A DNA stretch of 64,000 nt from Stratiolaelaps scimitus (GCA_019614645.1 JABWDB010000001.1:22127501-22191500); one strand, 5' to 3'; shown: positions 1-12,190, counted from the stretch's first letter. Made by a program: numbers and translations. Notes: generated from the letters alone by a model not told the origin.

Positions 1-74
1 CAGAACCAATTTCAGGGCCGTGCAGAAGTCTCTTAGATAAACATTGGATCGGCATTGCCACACAAACATACACG

Positions 75-114
75 CATATATATACGTATATAAATATATA
101 TATTTGTGTGTGTA
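75..114. repeat. Imperfect (TA)n followed by (TG)n
   Basis: Interrupted TA repeat with CG and AA breaks runs into about four TG units. It is an ordinary compound dinucleotide microsatellite. Confidence 0.8.
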
Positions 115-1020
115 ACGATAGGGGTGGTGAGTCCTTTCATAGATGGATGAGACAGCTAGACGTCAACTACAGGCCTGAGACTTTCAAGTTATAATTTAAA
201 TATACAACCACGTATTTCATGGGGTCACTCTGCTTAGCACCACCATCATCATTCGTTGTCTTAACGTATGGCATGGAACGAGGACAGGAAGAGTACTGTC
301 TTCCATAGTTCTTGTATAAACCTCTCAGAGGTTCGGGAAGCGGAGTATAACGTTGTAGGCTATGGACTTCGTTTTTACGATACGCTAAGATCCCATTGGT
401 TTATTGTCGAACACACATCGTTAGCGGGAAGGTCAGCCAACGGGGTTTGGTCAGCAACCATTTGTAAATGGAACAAGTCTCCGAAGGTACCATGTCCGAG
501 GGGGGGATTCCGCTGTAGCCTGGAAATAATGGAAGCTGGCCGGAATCCCTGATGACGGATTGTTTTAGCCTTCTCCTCCAGCTCCTCTTCGAAACCCGGC
601 CACGCAATCGACGTGAGCGCTACACGTCTGACGAGAGCAGGCAAAACAAACGCGAGCAGGAATCGATTCGAAAGAGAATTAGAAAAATCGAAGGAAAGGC
701 CGAATCGATTTCTCTATTCTCGCACACGATCCTGTTCGGGAAAAAAAAACATCGGAGGCCACAGAAACCGACTCATAATTCTTTCGTTCAGACTTTTTTT
801 TCTATCATTTTCCAGACGACCTTAGATTGAATATAACGAACTCCTCAGGCGCTGTGTTTAACTACAAAAGTGCTACGGAAATGGCTGTCGAACTTGTATG
901 ATACTTTGCAAATGGTTTCGAAATATATTTAAATGTTCTGCCCAGACGTCAATAAATAAGATGGAAAGTAGAAATGACCTCGTTTGCCGATGCAATCAGC
1001 TTATACATATAGGTAGTACT

Positions 1021-1150
1021 TCGACTAAATCTCGGGCTTTAAAAAGTCGGCGGTCGCAATTTCGAGACCCGTGACGTCTATACATACAGCGAACTTAAAC
1101 GTTCGCTTAACGACAGTTCAATTAATAAAGTAATAAAACCTCTACTTTCA
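1021..1150 (+). mobile_element. Diverged SINE-like copy (family A)
   Basis: This stretch aligns by eye with the better copy at 47915-48045. Shared blocks are GGCT-TAAAAA, then TCGAG-CCCG-GAC at the position of a tRNA B box, then ATAC-A-CGAACTTAAAC followed by AGTTC. The B-box-like core is TTTCGAGACCCG. The A-box end is too decayed to define, so the left boundary is uncertain. It is probably an old, inactive tRNA-derived short interspersed element. Confidence 0.45.
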
Positions 1151-2895
1151 GCTTTACTTGTATTATAAATAGCTTTAACACACGCTTGAGGTAGTTGGCC
1201 CCATTGTCAGGTTGACGGCCAGGATGAGTAGACCACGTAGGTGTACCCACATTTCTTAAACGATGTCATTCTAGAGCGCCACGTCCCGCGGCAAAAGCTG
1301 CCTTTGCAGTATAGTACATTCTCAATGCATTGTTTGCACACAAATTGCAACAGCGGGCATATATAACCTATGGGCATATGTAATTCGTTACAGTAGAAAT
1401 CCGAAATCGTTTACTTAATCCGTGCCGTGTACATATGTTGGGCTGCCTTTATTCTTTTCAGCTATGCGCATTTTACAGCTGTTATCAAAACGACTTCCGC
1501 TTGTAGCTCACTTTGCTCGTTGTTGTCCAGAACTGGACAACGACAGTGTCCGTTCATGGCATGCAATCCGTATATACACAATATACTATATATGTTTGAA
1601 ATGCACATCCGGCTAAAAGCACATACACAGCATGGCCTCGACGGCTTCTAGCCGGGATGCAGCTCTGATGCCTCTATCCGACGTCCAATAGCGGATTTGC
1701 CTCTGCAGTAGCAGCGGCGATTGTCGATTCACACCCTGTAGGCCAACAATGCATTCATTCGCTCCGTTTGTGCCTGGTCGTCTGTGTCCCGCTGTACCCC
1801 GATCTGGCTGTCCGTGCATGTGAATGCGCAGAGACGCAGTTGTGATAGGATGCTCTGGCTGCTAGTAGTGACGAAATTAAGTTAGCTTTAGCAGCTGCAG
1901 CCTCTTCGCCACTTCGACCAGAGCAGGTGTAGTCCAGAGGCGGGTCGGGGAGCGGGATTCGGCCGGTCGCTGTAAGCTGGAGCAAAGCGACATGGCGCTC
2001 GTGTCCGTCTTCTCGCCTGCGTTTGCCAGCCGTGTTTTGTACCCGAGCCAGCTAGAGCCGGCCAGTCGATCAGAATCGGCCATCCGGCGGGCCGAGCTTT
2101 CCTTATCTGTTCCTCGCGTTGGTCGGCCACTCGTCGGCACTTGCCGAGCAAATCCTCGCCACCTGTGCCTTCAGCCTCCCCTGGGCCGTCTCGACCAAAC
2201 GGCCGATCCCCGGTCTGCAACCCTTCTAGCATACCCAAGGCCCATCATCCCGAACGCTGCATCCGTTCAAGGGAGGTGAAAGAAGAGACGGGACGAGACC
2301 ACGTGCCGCATGCGCTGCTGATGCTGCGGCTCTTGAGTCGTTAACGAGGTTAACGTTCGGATATCGGTGGGGCACCAAGGCGAATACAAAAAAAAACCGA
2401 GACTAAAGGGCTGGAGGCGGTAGCTCTGCATTGCTTCGGTCTCAGCTTCCGCTGCAGAGCTCTCCACTGCTGATTCTGCCGAGTGGTGGCAAGTGCTAGG
2501 GTTAGCGGTGGTAAAATGGGGGAGGTTCGATGGGGGCGGGGTGGAGTTTTCCGCTTCGCAGGGGAAGCGTCCACTTTCTGTTCTTCTTGTGCGGGGTTTT
2601 CGTTCTGTCCTGGGCGAACGCGTTGCAACGAGGGCCCAGCCTCGTTCCTCTCCACCGTCTGGTGGGGTGGGATGGGTAGGAGTAGCTTGGGGTGCAATTG
2701 GAGAGATGGTTCAATGCCCCCTGAAGGTGGGCCTGAAGGGAACCACCACGTTGCCAGAGTTAGAAGACCACACCGCAGGAGCTCATGCCGGTCGCTGCTA
2801 CTGCTGCTGTCTCCAGGACAGAAAAAGGAGGGGGACCTGAAGACACGACTCGAGCCCTCTGGGGCACTCACACTTTCAGATACACGCTTTCACAG

Positions 2896-2912
2896 ACACA
2901 CACACACACACA
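2896..2912. repeat. (CA)n microsatellite
   Basis: About eight uninterrupted CA units. Confidence 0.85.
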
Positions 2913-2931
2913 GCCATCCAACCAGCTTGGA

Positions 2932-2956
2932 AACGAACGGACGGACGGACGAACGA
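2932..2956. repeat. (ACGG)n tetranucleotide repeat
   Basis: Four near-perfect ACGG units flanked by related ACGA units. Confidence 0.8.
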
Positions 2957-3343
2957 GAAAGAAGCAACCAAACGCACATCTACAGACACGGGCAGAGCCT
3001 AGCGGAGAAGCGAGTACTTTCAATGAATGACCAAGAAGTTGGTGCAGCGGCGGACGGTGGAACGCCCGGTGGCAGCTGTGGGTGGGTGGACTCGCCAGCG
3101 CCGCCAGTTGGGCCGAACGCAATGCACGAAGCAGCGAACTAAGTAACAAGAGCTGCGAGACACCAGAGGCGAAGGAGGTAGAGAGGCACAAGCAGGGGGT
3201 CGAGGTTGCTAAGGCCGCAGTTGGAGTGTAGCTGGGCCGGGCAAGCCAGGCGGGCGAGCGTGGCTATGGGCTCGTCATGGTGAGTGTGTGCGCGCGCGCT
3301 CGTGCCTAAGGGGAAGACAGATTCCTTTTCTTTCGTTAAGGCA

Positions 3344-3371
3344 ACGTCGTCGACGACGACGACGTCGACGA
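3344..3371. repeat. (GTC)/(GAC) triplet tract with internal symmetry
   Basis: GTC units switch to GAC units and back (core GTCGTCGACGACGACGAC), so each strand can fold on itself. It holds two SalI-like GTCGAC palindromes. Confidence 0.8.
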
Positions 3372-3926
3372 GCGCGCTCTGACTCATTCAGAGGAAAGCG
3401 GATGCCCGGCCGGCGGAACACTCGGCCGGCGGCAGTAGGAGCTGCTGAACAGCAATAGTCTGACTTCGGCCTGCGTATGGGCCTGCCTGCGTGTTCGCCT
3501 ATGTGTGAGAGGCCGCGTGCCCCTCAGTGCCTGCAATGTGAGGCAGTTTCTGCCAATCCTGCTGCCGCCAGGCGAAGGGGGCTGGGCCACTTCTCGTGAC
3601 GCCACTCTTGTTGATGCGTTCGTTGTCGTCCGCGAGTGAGGCAACGGGCAACTGACGAGCGTCTGGGGGGTGAGACTTGCGGATGTTCTGCGTATGGCGG
3701 TCTGCGGGTTAGGCAGGACAGAGTTGTCCTGTTCCGGCCTTAGTTCTTTTGAGGGAGGCGAAGACAAACGCGCGCTAAGAACTCACTCCACAGCCACTAG
3801 ACTTAACTTGTCTTCTTGCCTAGAACGCTGTTGGGTGGTTTCATATGCGGCGTGCACCGTTCACTCGGTTACATGGACAAGTTGAGGTTATGGGCGGACG
3901 GGCAAATGCGACCAAAACCCAGGCTC

Positions 3927-3953
3927 CAGCAGCAGCAGCGGCAGCACCAGCAG
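3927..3953. repeat. (CAG)n triplet repeat, interrupted
   Basis: Eight or nine CAG-type units with CGG and CAC interruptions. Confidence 0.85.
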
Positions 3954-4571
3954 TGATGAGCCCAACCCATGCGTACAGTGATTTTGCAGTTAGCCAAAAC
4001 TATGAGCTGCCTCACTGAATTTCCAGTGAGGAGGCAGGTACGTACATTATGCTGCGTCCGTCGACCTGCTGTAGTCCTTTTGTTTTTGGGTCCATTTTCT
4101 ACTCGAGGAGCACGTACACCAAGAATCTGTCGCTTTGTGTGGGATATGACCAGGGACAGCGTGGGCAATGCACCTCACCCAGAGCACTGTAGCGAAGTGC
4201 ACCGCAAGTTGAACATTGTATGCAGCGCGTTGCTGAAGTCTCGAGCCGGCGGACGAACGTTGATCTCTAGCGCAGATCTAACAACAAGTGCCTGCTCGCC
4301 TCCCCTCACTCGTTTTGAATGAAACACGATTTCACGATCTCTTCTTATGACGGTTATTTTTCTCTCGAGGTGGATCTGTTCTATTATACTGGACAATGAG
4401 GAAACGACGAAACATAAGAGCACGTCGAGATGTTCTATTTGGCTGAATAACTGGAGAGAGTAAAAAATACAGAATAAGAAAAACAAACGATTAATGCTTG
4501 TTGTTGTGAAGTTGGTGAGTGAATGAAGTTGAGCCTCTATATCGACACAAGGTCAAGTGAAAAACATGCAA

Positions 4572-4576
4572 GCAGC

Positions 4577-4613
<37 letters not shown>

Positions 4614-4623
4614 ATGGCGCTGC
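4572..4623. repeat. 52-bp near-perfect palindrome with (TA)n core
   Basis: Perfect 11-bp arms GCAGCGCCATA (4572-4582) and TATGGCGCTGC (4613-4623) enclose about 30 bases of TA repeat with a single C. Because TA repeats are self-complementary, the whole unit can form a long cruciform or hairpin. It could be an expanded palindrome or the fused termini of a small element. Confidence 0.85.
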
Positions 4624-4934
4624 AAATAACGGTGATTTATTAATTATATAAAGGTGTGCTGTTATTCCATATGATTGCGTATCCTAAAATATACAATAAT
4701 TAGAGAATGGCACCATAAGTAAACTTCCAACACACACGTATTGTTAGGAATTTTCATTTGCGAAGACCGAGCTTTAATTGCAACTCCTCTCAAAAAGTTT
4801 GAATTTTCAGTGAGGCAATAAATCGAAGTTGATAGCAACTAATATGTGGCTTGTTGGGTTGAGACTGAATACTTACATCCATCACTCTATAATACCGCCA
4901 ACAACTAGTTTATCTACAACAGGGATAATAAACC

Positions 4935-4935
<1 letters not shown>

Positions 4936-4980
<45 letters not shown>

Positions 4981-4984
4981 TACA
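4936..4984. repeat. (TA)n microsatellite
   Basis: About 19 uninterrupted TA units followed by CATATATACAC. Confidence 0.9.
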
Positions 4985-5123
4985 CTCTCAGCAGAGGATG
5001 GTTTTAGCAGGCATAGGAGTTTTGTCATCCACGTCAACTCCCCTGCACTGGATCGGCCCACTTTCATGGAGATTAGAATGTCTCTGGTAGTGTCCGTGAG
5101 TTTGAAGAAAATTTCCTCCTCTC

Positions 5124-5150
5124 AAAAAAAAAATTATATATATATATATT
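5124..5150. repeat. A-run joined to (TA)n
   Basis: Ten A residues are followed directly by about eight TA units. Confidence 0.8.
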
Positions 5151-6459
5151 CTGTCGAGCGGTTGTAAAGCAAAAGCAAGAATTGAAAAGGAACCCGTGTG
5201 GCGGTGGAAGTGTTTCCTGCGAATGATGATCGTTGCGTAGCGATGGTGGTGAACTTTGTTGATTGTTGAAAAGCCATCGGATAGTTCGGAGAAATGGGTA
5301 TCATTGGATCGGCGTCAAACTTTCGAATGGTTTGGTGGTAATCAAGAGAAGAGCACGGCGTTGGCGGCCGGCCGACGAGAAGGAACGAACGATACCTCGA
5401 AGTCGCCTGCTGAGGGATGGGGTCGCTTTGAAGTGAACTGCCTGAGGTGTTTACATCCGAGTATTATAGATTATTATTGCTCTCTCTCTCTCTTCCTCTC
5501 CTCTGCCTGTCGGCATAGCTCAACAGCGACAGTAACTCTCAATATATACTATTGAATTATACGTAGAATCTTTCAATGTCACGAAGCGTTGCCAAATCTA
5601 AGAACGGCGTGGCCTCCACTTGAGAACAGCATACATTCTTATTTGAGTTAGATCACGCACAGATGTCATAAATAGGTTTTAGCGGCAAACATAACAATAT
5701 TACTTCAAGGACGATACAATATAGCAGAAAAACCATGTAATTCAGCATAAAAAAATTACTTGGTTACTGGTACATGGCTATAATCGTATATACTGCAATG
5801 TGTTCTCTATTATACATTAAAATATAGTGCATGGAGATTTACGCTTCCTTCTGCCGATTTCGTCCTAAGTACACATCCGATCGAGCTGTCATTATCAAGA
5901 TATCATCGAAAAACACAGCGGTGTGTCTGAAAGCCTGTCATAATAGCAACCACCCTGAAAGGACAAATCTAAACGTACCATCGGCACCAAAAAGCTGCGT
6001 AGCACGTATGGCCGAGCAACACGTCCTAGTCTGCGTGGCCACGGATGGCGCTAACACCGCGATCACGCAGTATAGCTGCTCGCTAAGGCCGAAATCGATG
6101 ATAACGATGGCAGCGCTGTTCTTGGAGCCTCGGCGAAAAGGAGCTGTCGTTCTTTCATGCAATAACACACGTTATTTGGTTGTTTTTCAATACGCAGTAG
6201 CCGAATGTTATAGACACCAAACTCTTATACTGACACCGCCCGAGTGTGATTCGAGCGACTGATATCTGAAAAGTGTAGACGAGCCGCCAGTGCTGGAACA
6301 GACGGAAATCAGAACATATGGCCTCCTTCTTCAAGCCTAGGCTAACAATGGATTTCTTCCTTGTCAATCGATGGCTATGCAAACCTCCCAAACTCGAGAC
6401 AAATTAGCAACGACGTGGTCAAGTAGTAGAGACAGTTTCAGGACCTTCAAAGCAGCAAG

Positions 6460-6480
6460 TTATTATTATTATTATTATTT
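6460..6480. repeat. (TTA)n triplet repeat
   Basis: Six to seven TAT units ending in a T-rich run. Confidence 0.85.
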
Positions 6481-8240
6481 TTCTTCTTGAAGTATCCCGA
6501 TCCGGACAGTGTTCTACTGACAAACACTAGTCATCTGACAACGCTGCACTATACGAGTGACCGCTCAAGTTGCGTCCATCCATAGGTGCTATCTTGGCCT
6601 CAATGTTGCAGAAAATGGATTGGCAGAGTTAATGGACACAGCGCTCGTGCACATTACGAACACATGGTAGCACTCGTTCGATGATGTTGCTCTTGTCATT
6701 TCCATGGATCTATTTGTTCCACAAGCAGGTTCCAGAAATAGACTTGCCATCTTGTCGTTCGCTCCCTTGGTCGGTCGCTTGTTCCTTCGTTGACAATGAC
6801 GCCTTCGCAACATTGCAAAGGTTTCTGGACGTTTTGGGACCGTCTCCACTGCCGCGTCACTTTACGTATGTATGTAAACGTCGCCTATTAAACAGCTAGA
6901 TCCATTCATGAGTGTTTGGTGGTCGCAGCAGATATGTTCATCCATGCACACACACATACACAGGAGAGGAAAGACAGCTTCCCTTCGTACACCTATCGTG
7001 TATCGGCTGTTATGAGGCGAACATACGCAGACGTACTAGAAATATATAAGAATACACCCTGAAGTTGACTGTGTTCAATGAGAAATCGACCAGCGGGTTC
7101 CTTCGAGCAACAGCCCGTGGGTGAAAATCAGAGAGAGAAGGGATCCGATACGACGTCCACTGCCGTTTGTTTCTATGGACTGCCCATTCGTCGTTGCTAT
7201 CAAAATATGTCTGTGCTCAATGCTGATATGACAATTCAGCCGTTTGTGACTGCTTTATTCTCTGGCCTGAATTCAACACATAATTTGTCTTTTACCTATG
7301 TATGGCAATCGGCACGCACGAAAACAGAAAATTGTCATAGGGGCAAGCAAACGTGAGGTTAGTGGCTTTTTTTTTTCACAGTGGAAATATGTATACGCAT
7401 GCGGCCGGATTGACATCTAGGCTGTCGTCATGTTTTGAATAAATGTCGATAGATGGTTTTTATCTACAATGACCGATTCCAATGTCCAATAATAGACTGA
7501 CACGACAGCGAGCCGTGTTCGCGAAAAATAAAGAACCTGATATATATATATTAAAAATGTGGCTATACCCCGCCAGAAATGTCTATTTATCGTTCTGTTA
7601 TTACAGAAGGTGACGAATCTTTATATAGTATCCAAATATCGGAATGCACACATCGCCGGAATGGCCGTAGACTAAAAATCTCTCAGATCGTCGAACCGAT
7701 TTGTAACAACACGCTTCTTACAAGATTGTCGTCGAGAGTTCGCTGCGTATTTTCCAAATGTAACAAGATCGGGTCGTCTGTCCCAGATTTCTCGTGGTGC
7801 TCAAGTGTATCGGTTGCCTGTGAATACAGTCGTAGAAAATTGCTCATCATTAGAAGAGGCGAACAAAAATAGCCGCACACAACCGTTAGCCTGTATCTAT
7901 TCAAGATTCAGGGTTGTGTCTTCATTCGCAATTACGATGGTGCTGACAATTCGTCGCTAAATCGCCACCTGAGTGGTCAGGTACATACATTTATCGTACG
8001 CCCGATAACGTTAAAAGTGTGATTTGTACGTTCTAGGTGAGCGTCTGGATCCTTCGACCCTCGAACTGCAACTCAACTGTAAGTGCGTCGCTAAGAAATT
8101 AATTAGTACACCGTTATTTATTTGTTTATGATTAATACATATTATGCCGATTCTGCTGTTAATTATAAATGACAGTTTAATAGATGTAACTGTCTTATCG
8201 TCCTGCTGATGGACGTTTCGAAACTAACGGTCGTAGATCA

Positions 8241-8254
8241 TTATTATTATTATT
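8241..8254. repeat. Short (TTA)n repeat
   Basis: Four TTA units. Confidence 0.7.
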
Positions 8255-8879
8255 TTTATCACGGCAATTAGTAAGTACGCTACGTTCTATCTGATACGAT
8301 ATGCAATCTTATCGTTTGATAAATTATTACACTGATTGTATATACAGCTCCCCTGACCCAATGAGGTTGTGGTCGAGCCACTTGGTATTGTGTATTCGAT
8401 TCTCTGTTTTACCATTGACGGGTCTACAAATATCACACAACTAGAGCAACCAACGAATAGACAGATAGCCAGCTACCTCATGTTATTGGTACAATCTGGA
8501 CCTTCTCAAGGACATTGTATAGCGTTCAATAGCGTTTAATTCACTATGACCATATTGTCTGTTGTCAGCGATCGCTACATCATTAACCACTGCTACTGCT
8601 GCGATCACCCAGAGCAATATAAACGCGGTCGTTACACTGTTCCATAGTAGCCGCAGTAGCAGCCGCAGCAAAAACATTCCGGTGGCAACATTGTGATTGT
8701 TCATGTTCAAGTCGAAAAGCAAATGATACCATACAATGACAACTATACGGCAGCCACTGCTGCCCCTCCAGCAGGTGACTTTCGTACGATGATTGACCAG
8801 CCGTATTGACGATGGTGGCTATGATCAGCATTTTGCTGGGAAGTTCATATGAAAATGGTTTTTTCGTTCTGCCAACGTG

Positions 8880-8909
8880 GGGCGGCGGCAGCGGCGGCGG
8901 CGGCGCCGG
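8880..8909. repeat. (GGC)n triplet repeat
   Basis: About ten GGC-type units with one CAG interruption; ends in the palindrome GGCGCC. Confidence 0.85.
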
Positions 8910-9097
8910 TGCCAGTGACTGTTGGACCAAAACGGCATTGCCGGTTGCCACTTCGAGAAGTGACCAGCTTTAGTCTTTTGTCGAGTTTCGGGAGACATTT
9001 AGAGCTGCCGCTTAAGCCGGCGGGCCGCCCGTGAACTGTTTGAGAGAACGGCACCGAATCGTCGTCACGCGGGGCACCCAAAGATGACGTCGAAATG

Positions 9098-9157
9098 AAT
9101 ATATATATGTATTATATATATATATACATATATATATATATTTTTTTTCTATATATC
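9098..9157. repeat. Interrupted (TA)n tract with T-run
   Basis: Four TA blocks separated by GT, TT and CA, then eight T residues and another short TA block. Confidence 0.85.
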
Positions 9158-9213
9158 TGCCACAACGGGCCGCCTATTGGCGACAACGCGGGCGATGCTG
9201 TCGTTGACGTCGC

Positions 9214-9255
9214 CGATGACGATGATGATGATGATAACGACAACAATGATAATGA
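9214..9255. repeat. (GAT)/(GAC) triplet tract
   Basis: Runs of GAT and GAC units degrading into AACGACAACAATGATAATG. Confidence 0.75.
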
Positions 9256-9660
9256 AATCAGCCGCTGGCGATGACGTCGGTGATGACGGCCTCGTTACAT
9301 CGAGCGGTGATGAATGGAGAGGACAGATGGACCGTCGTGGTTGTAGTTTTAGAACATGATGTTGTGCTGTTATGCTGGCGGTGCTAGTGGCCGTTGTAGT
9401 GCTGGCGCTGGTAGGAAACTTAGTGGCGACGGCAATAGTCATCCGTCCCCGCACTTCACCACGATGACTTCATCGCTGGTGCTTGCTGGCCCGCTGGAGT
9501 CTGTGTTAAGCTACAACATTCACTTTACGTGGCCACCGCCACCACGCCGTCTCATTGTCGGCTCCAGATTCATGGCAGACCATAACGCGCTCAGCAGCAT
9601 GCGCAGCACACAAACAAAGCTGGGTGCTCAGGAACATGTTACCGGGGAGGAGGGAAGCTG

Positions 9661-9715
9661 TTTTTTTCTTTTTTCAGGCTACCCCCGGTGCTGAATATCA
9701 GCAGTGTTGGTAAGG
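9661..9715 (+). other. Possible micro-exon: acceptor and donor look-alikes 32 nt apart
   Basis: A near-ideal pyrimidine tract (T7 C T6) ends in CAG at 9675-9677. After 32 nt, a donor-like GTAAGG starts at 9710. Both signals fit animal consensus sequences, but splice-site look-alikes arise often by chance and no neighbouring exon is known, so this is only a candidate. Confidence 0.15.
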
Positions 9716-10035
9716 TTCTCCTTGGGCCATTGCAGCAAGCGAATCATGCATTGGTACAACTATAATATAATAGTATTCTGATACAGCGGTGATCAGTGGA
9801 AAACCATCACCAGCACCCTTCGTGCCGTCGATGACTCTGTCCTGTGCAGCTCCTCAGACGCACAGTCGCAGTTGTCGCTTTGTGTCTTTCATCGGCAGGG
9901 GACCGCCGGTTCGGCGGCCTTTATCGGTCGGCTAGCACACACTTCGTCAAAGTGCCTGTTGTGATATGGCCCAACACAAACGAACCAGCGAAAAGCTGGA
10001 GCGAGAACGCGCCCTGCAGACGCGACTGAATTATT

Positions 10036-10053
10036 CCTCTCTCTCTCTCTCTC
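10036..10053. repeat. (CT)n microsatellite
   Basis: About nine CT units. Confidence 0.85.
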
Positions 10054-10163
10054 GTTCCTTCCTTCGCTGCTGGTCTTCTTTAGTTGGACCTCTTTTTTAG
10101 CTGGTTTGCCGCTCCCATCTTTTCCGCAGTGGCTGGGAGCAGTCGCCGGATTGGTGATGATCT

Positions 10164-10190
10164 TGCTGCTGCTGCTGCTGTTGTTGTTGT
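10164..10190. repeat. (TGC)n-(TGT)n triplet repeat
   Basis: Five TGC units followed by four TTG units; repeat-derived frames only. Confidence 0.85.
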
Positions 10191-10294
10191 GCCTCCGTAT
10201 GTCCATTGCCATTGTGTGAATTTGGTGGGGCCGTTGTCGTCGCCACTTTGTCCTACGCAGCGTCCTGACCTATCTGATTGCTCGTTGTCCCTCG

Positions 10295-10346
10295 TGCTGC
10301 TGCTGATGCTGCTGGCGGTGGTGGTGGTGATGGTAGCGGTTGCTGC
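10295..10346. repeat. (CTG)/(GGT) triplet tract
   Basis: CTG units with an ATG interruption followed by GGT units. Confidence 0.8.
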
Positions 10347-10904
10347 AAAGAAGCGAAAAAGAAAGAGCTTTACTCCAGAACACCTCCTGATCTACTGGCG
10401 TAGATATCCTCCACCGGGCGCGGAATTCAACGGGCGGAGTTCGATTCAGTGCAATAACACGATCAATAGCAGCAGCCGCAGCAGTGGACGCGGCTACAGC
10501 CAGCGGTAACAACAACAACAGCGTCGTTATCGCTCCACGGTGCGGGAATATCTCTCCGGGCAGATTTCGTCGGGTTTCAGAGCGATCAGCAGCGTTCCGT
10601 TCCGCTCAATCTGAAGATGTGATTCTTCACGTAAACAAAGAGCCGCCACCGCCGATCGGTGGCTAACGCATTCAGCTGCTGTGGCTGATCCCCGATCTGG
10701 TGGAACCTGCCTCCTCGGCTCTGGTGGCTCTTTTTCGCCTTTTTTTTTCTGTTCCGAAGATCTCCAGGTTCTGATCAGCCGCGTTCGATCAGGGCGATCT
10801 CCGGCGGTACATCGACATCGGGCAGATGCCGACGAAAAGCAAATGTAATGTCGTTAGATAAATGGCTCATGCTGCAACACGAACGATAGCGGTTCTGACT
10901 GTTT

Positions 10905-10923
10905 GACGACGACGACGACGATG
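10905..10923. repeat. (GAC)n triplet repeat
   Basis: Six uninterrupted GAC units. Confidence 0.85.
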
Positions 10924-11009
10924 AGGTGGAGCCGTTCGTCTTCAGACTGAGGGCGAATGTTGTGTACCTTTTTTTGTTTGATCTTTTGTTAAGTTGTCGC
11001 CACTGTGAC

Positions 11010-11025
11010 AGACACACACACACAC
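11010..11025. repeat. (CA)n microsatellite
   Basis: Seven CA units. Confidence 0.8.
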
Positions 11026-11651
11026 TCATCGATCGACTTACTAGATCCACCTCCAAATGCACTATCAGGCTCATTTAAGACGGCAGCAGCAGCAGGGGCG
11101 ATAGTGACAGCAGCAAACTCGTACGGTGCGGACACCTGAACGAAGTTAGAGTGTCAAACGCGGCAGCAACAGATCTCAGCCTCACCTCCGTTTTCGTCAG
11201 ATCGAGCTTCTCACCTCTGGTGTCAGTTGCCTCACCGCGAAACGAAGACATTGTCCATTATTTCGAGCTGACAGGCGGTTCGCCTTCAACAACTTCGTCC
11301 CCCTCCTGTCGTTGTCAACCACCACCAGCAGCTACAGCATCCCATTGATTCACTTATTTACTCATTCAGTGACAGCCATCCATTTGGCGCACGCTTCGCC
11401 CTTTGCTCATCTCAACTCCACGCGCGCCACGTACGTCTACGTATCCCTACCAACTGCTGCTAGTACCGTCATTGTCGCTGTTCCCATTCTTGACGCTCGT
11501 CTCCGCTGCCTAGTGAGCCCGCGATTCATGTATCCTGCGGCGCTGTTCGGACTGTTTGAGTGTCCGTATTACATACTCGTACGGCCTGCCGACACTCGTC
11601 GCTAATCGTTCGTCGCTGACTTGAGCACTCAAGTACTCGAGCAGACCGTGT

Positions 11652-11672
11652 ACTCGCTCGCTCGCTCGCTCG
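11652..11672. repeat. (CTCG)n tetranucleotide repeat
   Basis: Five CTCG units. Confidence 0.85.
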
Positions 11673-11874
11673 CGCCCATGGTGGTCATGATGGTAATTCG
11701 TCGGCAATGAACAGGTTCCGTCCGCTGTAGTAGATGAGATGGCAGGCGGCTTGTCTTCTCTCCCATCAGTGCCAATTGCCGTTGCTGTCGGTACGTACCA
11801 TATGATCGGACGGTATGATTGAAGAGTCAACGATTGCTGAAGAGAGATGATGCAAAAGTGAAGAAGTGGCCCCG

Positions 11875-11904
11875 TCTCTCTCTCTCTCTCTTTCTCTCTC
11901 TCTC
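11875..11904. repeat. (CT)n microsatellite
   Basis: About fifteen CT units with one TT interruption. Confidence 0.9.
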
Positions 11905-11989
11905 GCCTCCTTTCGCCTGTTCAAACAGCCACTCCTACTTATAAATGACTCCGCCGTAGCGTCTAGCGATGAATGCCCTACTGTAACGA

Positions 11990-12021
11990 GCGATCGATCG
12001 ATCGACCGACCGAACGAACGG
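11990..12021. repeat. (CGAT)n to (CGAC)/(CGAA) tetranucleotide tract
   Basis: Three CGAT units drift into two CGAC and two CGAA units, showing stepwise decay of a tetranucleotide array. Confidence 0.8.
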
Positions 12022-12190
12022 AAAAAAAAATGAAATAATAAGAAATACGATCCATCGTGAGGAGTCATCTGCCAGCCTGAGCGGGTGGTATTTAGCTGCA
12101 TTCTGGACATCACCGAATGAACAGAGCGGCACGAAGCGCGTACAAATCTTTGCACTATTCAATGACTAGAAGAGCTGTATAGACATACAG

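Larger units (their letters stand above)
1..1880. other. Gene-free AT-leaning stretch
   Basis: No protein family is recognisable on either strand. Open frames around 268-830 overlap on both strands, and no frame stands out from the others. An imperfect TA/TG repeat lies near the start and an old SINE-like copy at 1021-1150. A good 3' splice-site look-alike (pyrimidines then CAG) ends at 1461, but nothing around it supports an exon. Confidence 0.6.
1880..3770. other. GC- and CpG-rich block without a recognisable gene
   Basis: GC content and CpG frequency rise clearly compared with the flanks, and long open frames appear in several frames of both strands, the longest being 219 codons at 2483-3142 (+). 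Such multi-frame openness is what GC-rich non-coding DNA produces, and no domain is visible. It could be a CpG-rich promoter or untranslated exon region; that is inference only. Confidence 0.5.
3770..8840. other. Gene-free AT-leaning stretch with TA and TTA repeats
   Basis: No recognisable gene. It holds several (TA)n tracts, a TTA tract, short poly-T runs, and a palindrome at 4572-4623. A T10 run followed by CACAG near 7362-7380 resembles a 3' splice site, but no supporting open frame follows. The 143-codon frame at 5831-6262 (+) has no recognisable motif. Confidence 0.6.

Noticed and set aside
2483..3142. 219-codon plus-strand frame
   Set aside because: Lies in the CpG-rich block with several alternative open frames; crosses CA and ACGG repeats.
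5831..6262. 143-codon plus-strand frame
   Set aside because: No motif, and frames of this length are expected by chance several times in 64 kb.
8340..8410. B-box-like GTATTCGATTC
   Set aside because: No A box at the right distance and no T-arm stem.
11036..11056. ACTAGATCCAC, similar to miR-279
   Set aside because: The seed differs at the first positions and no hairpin arm is present.
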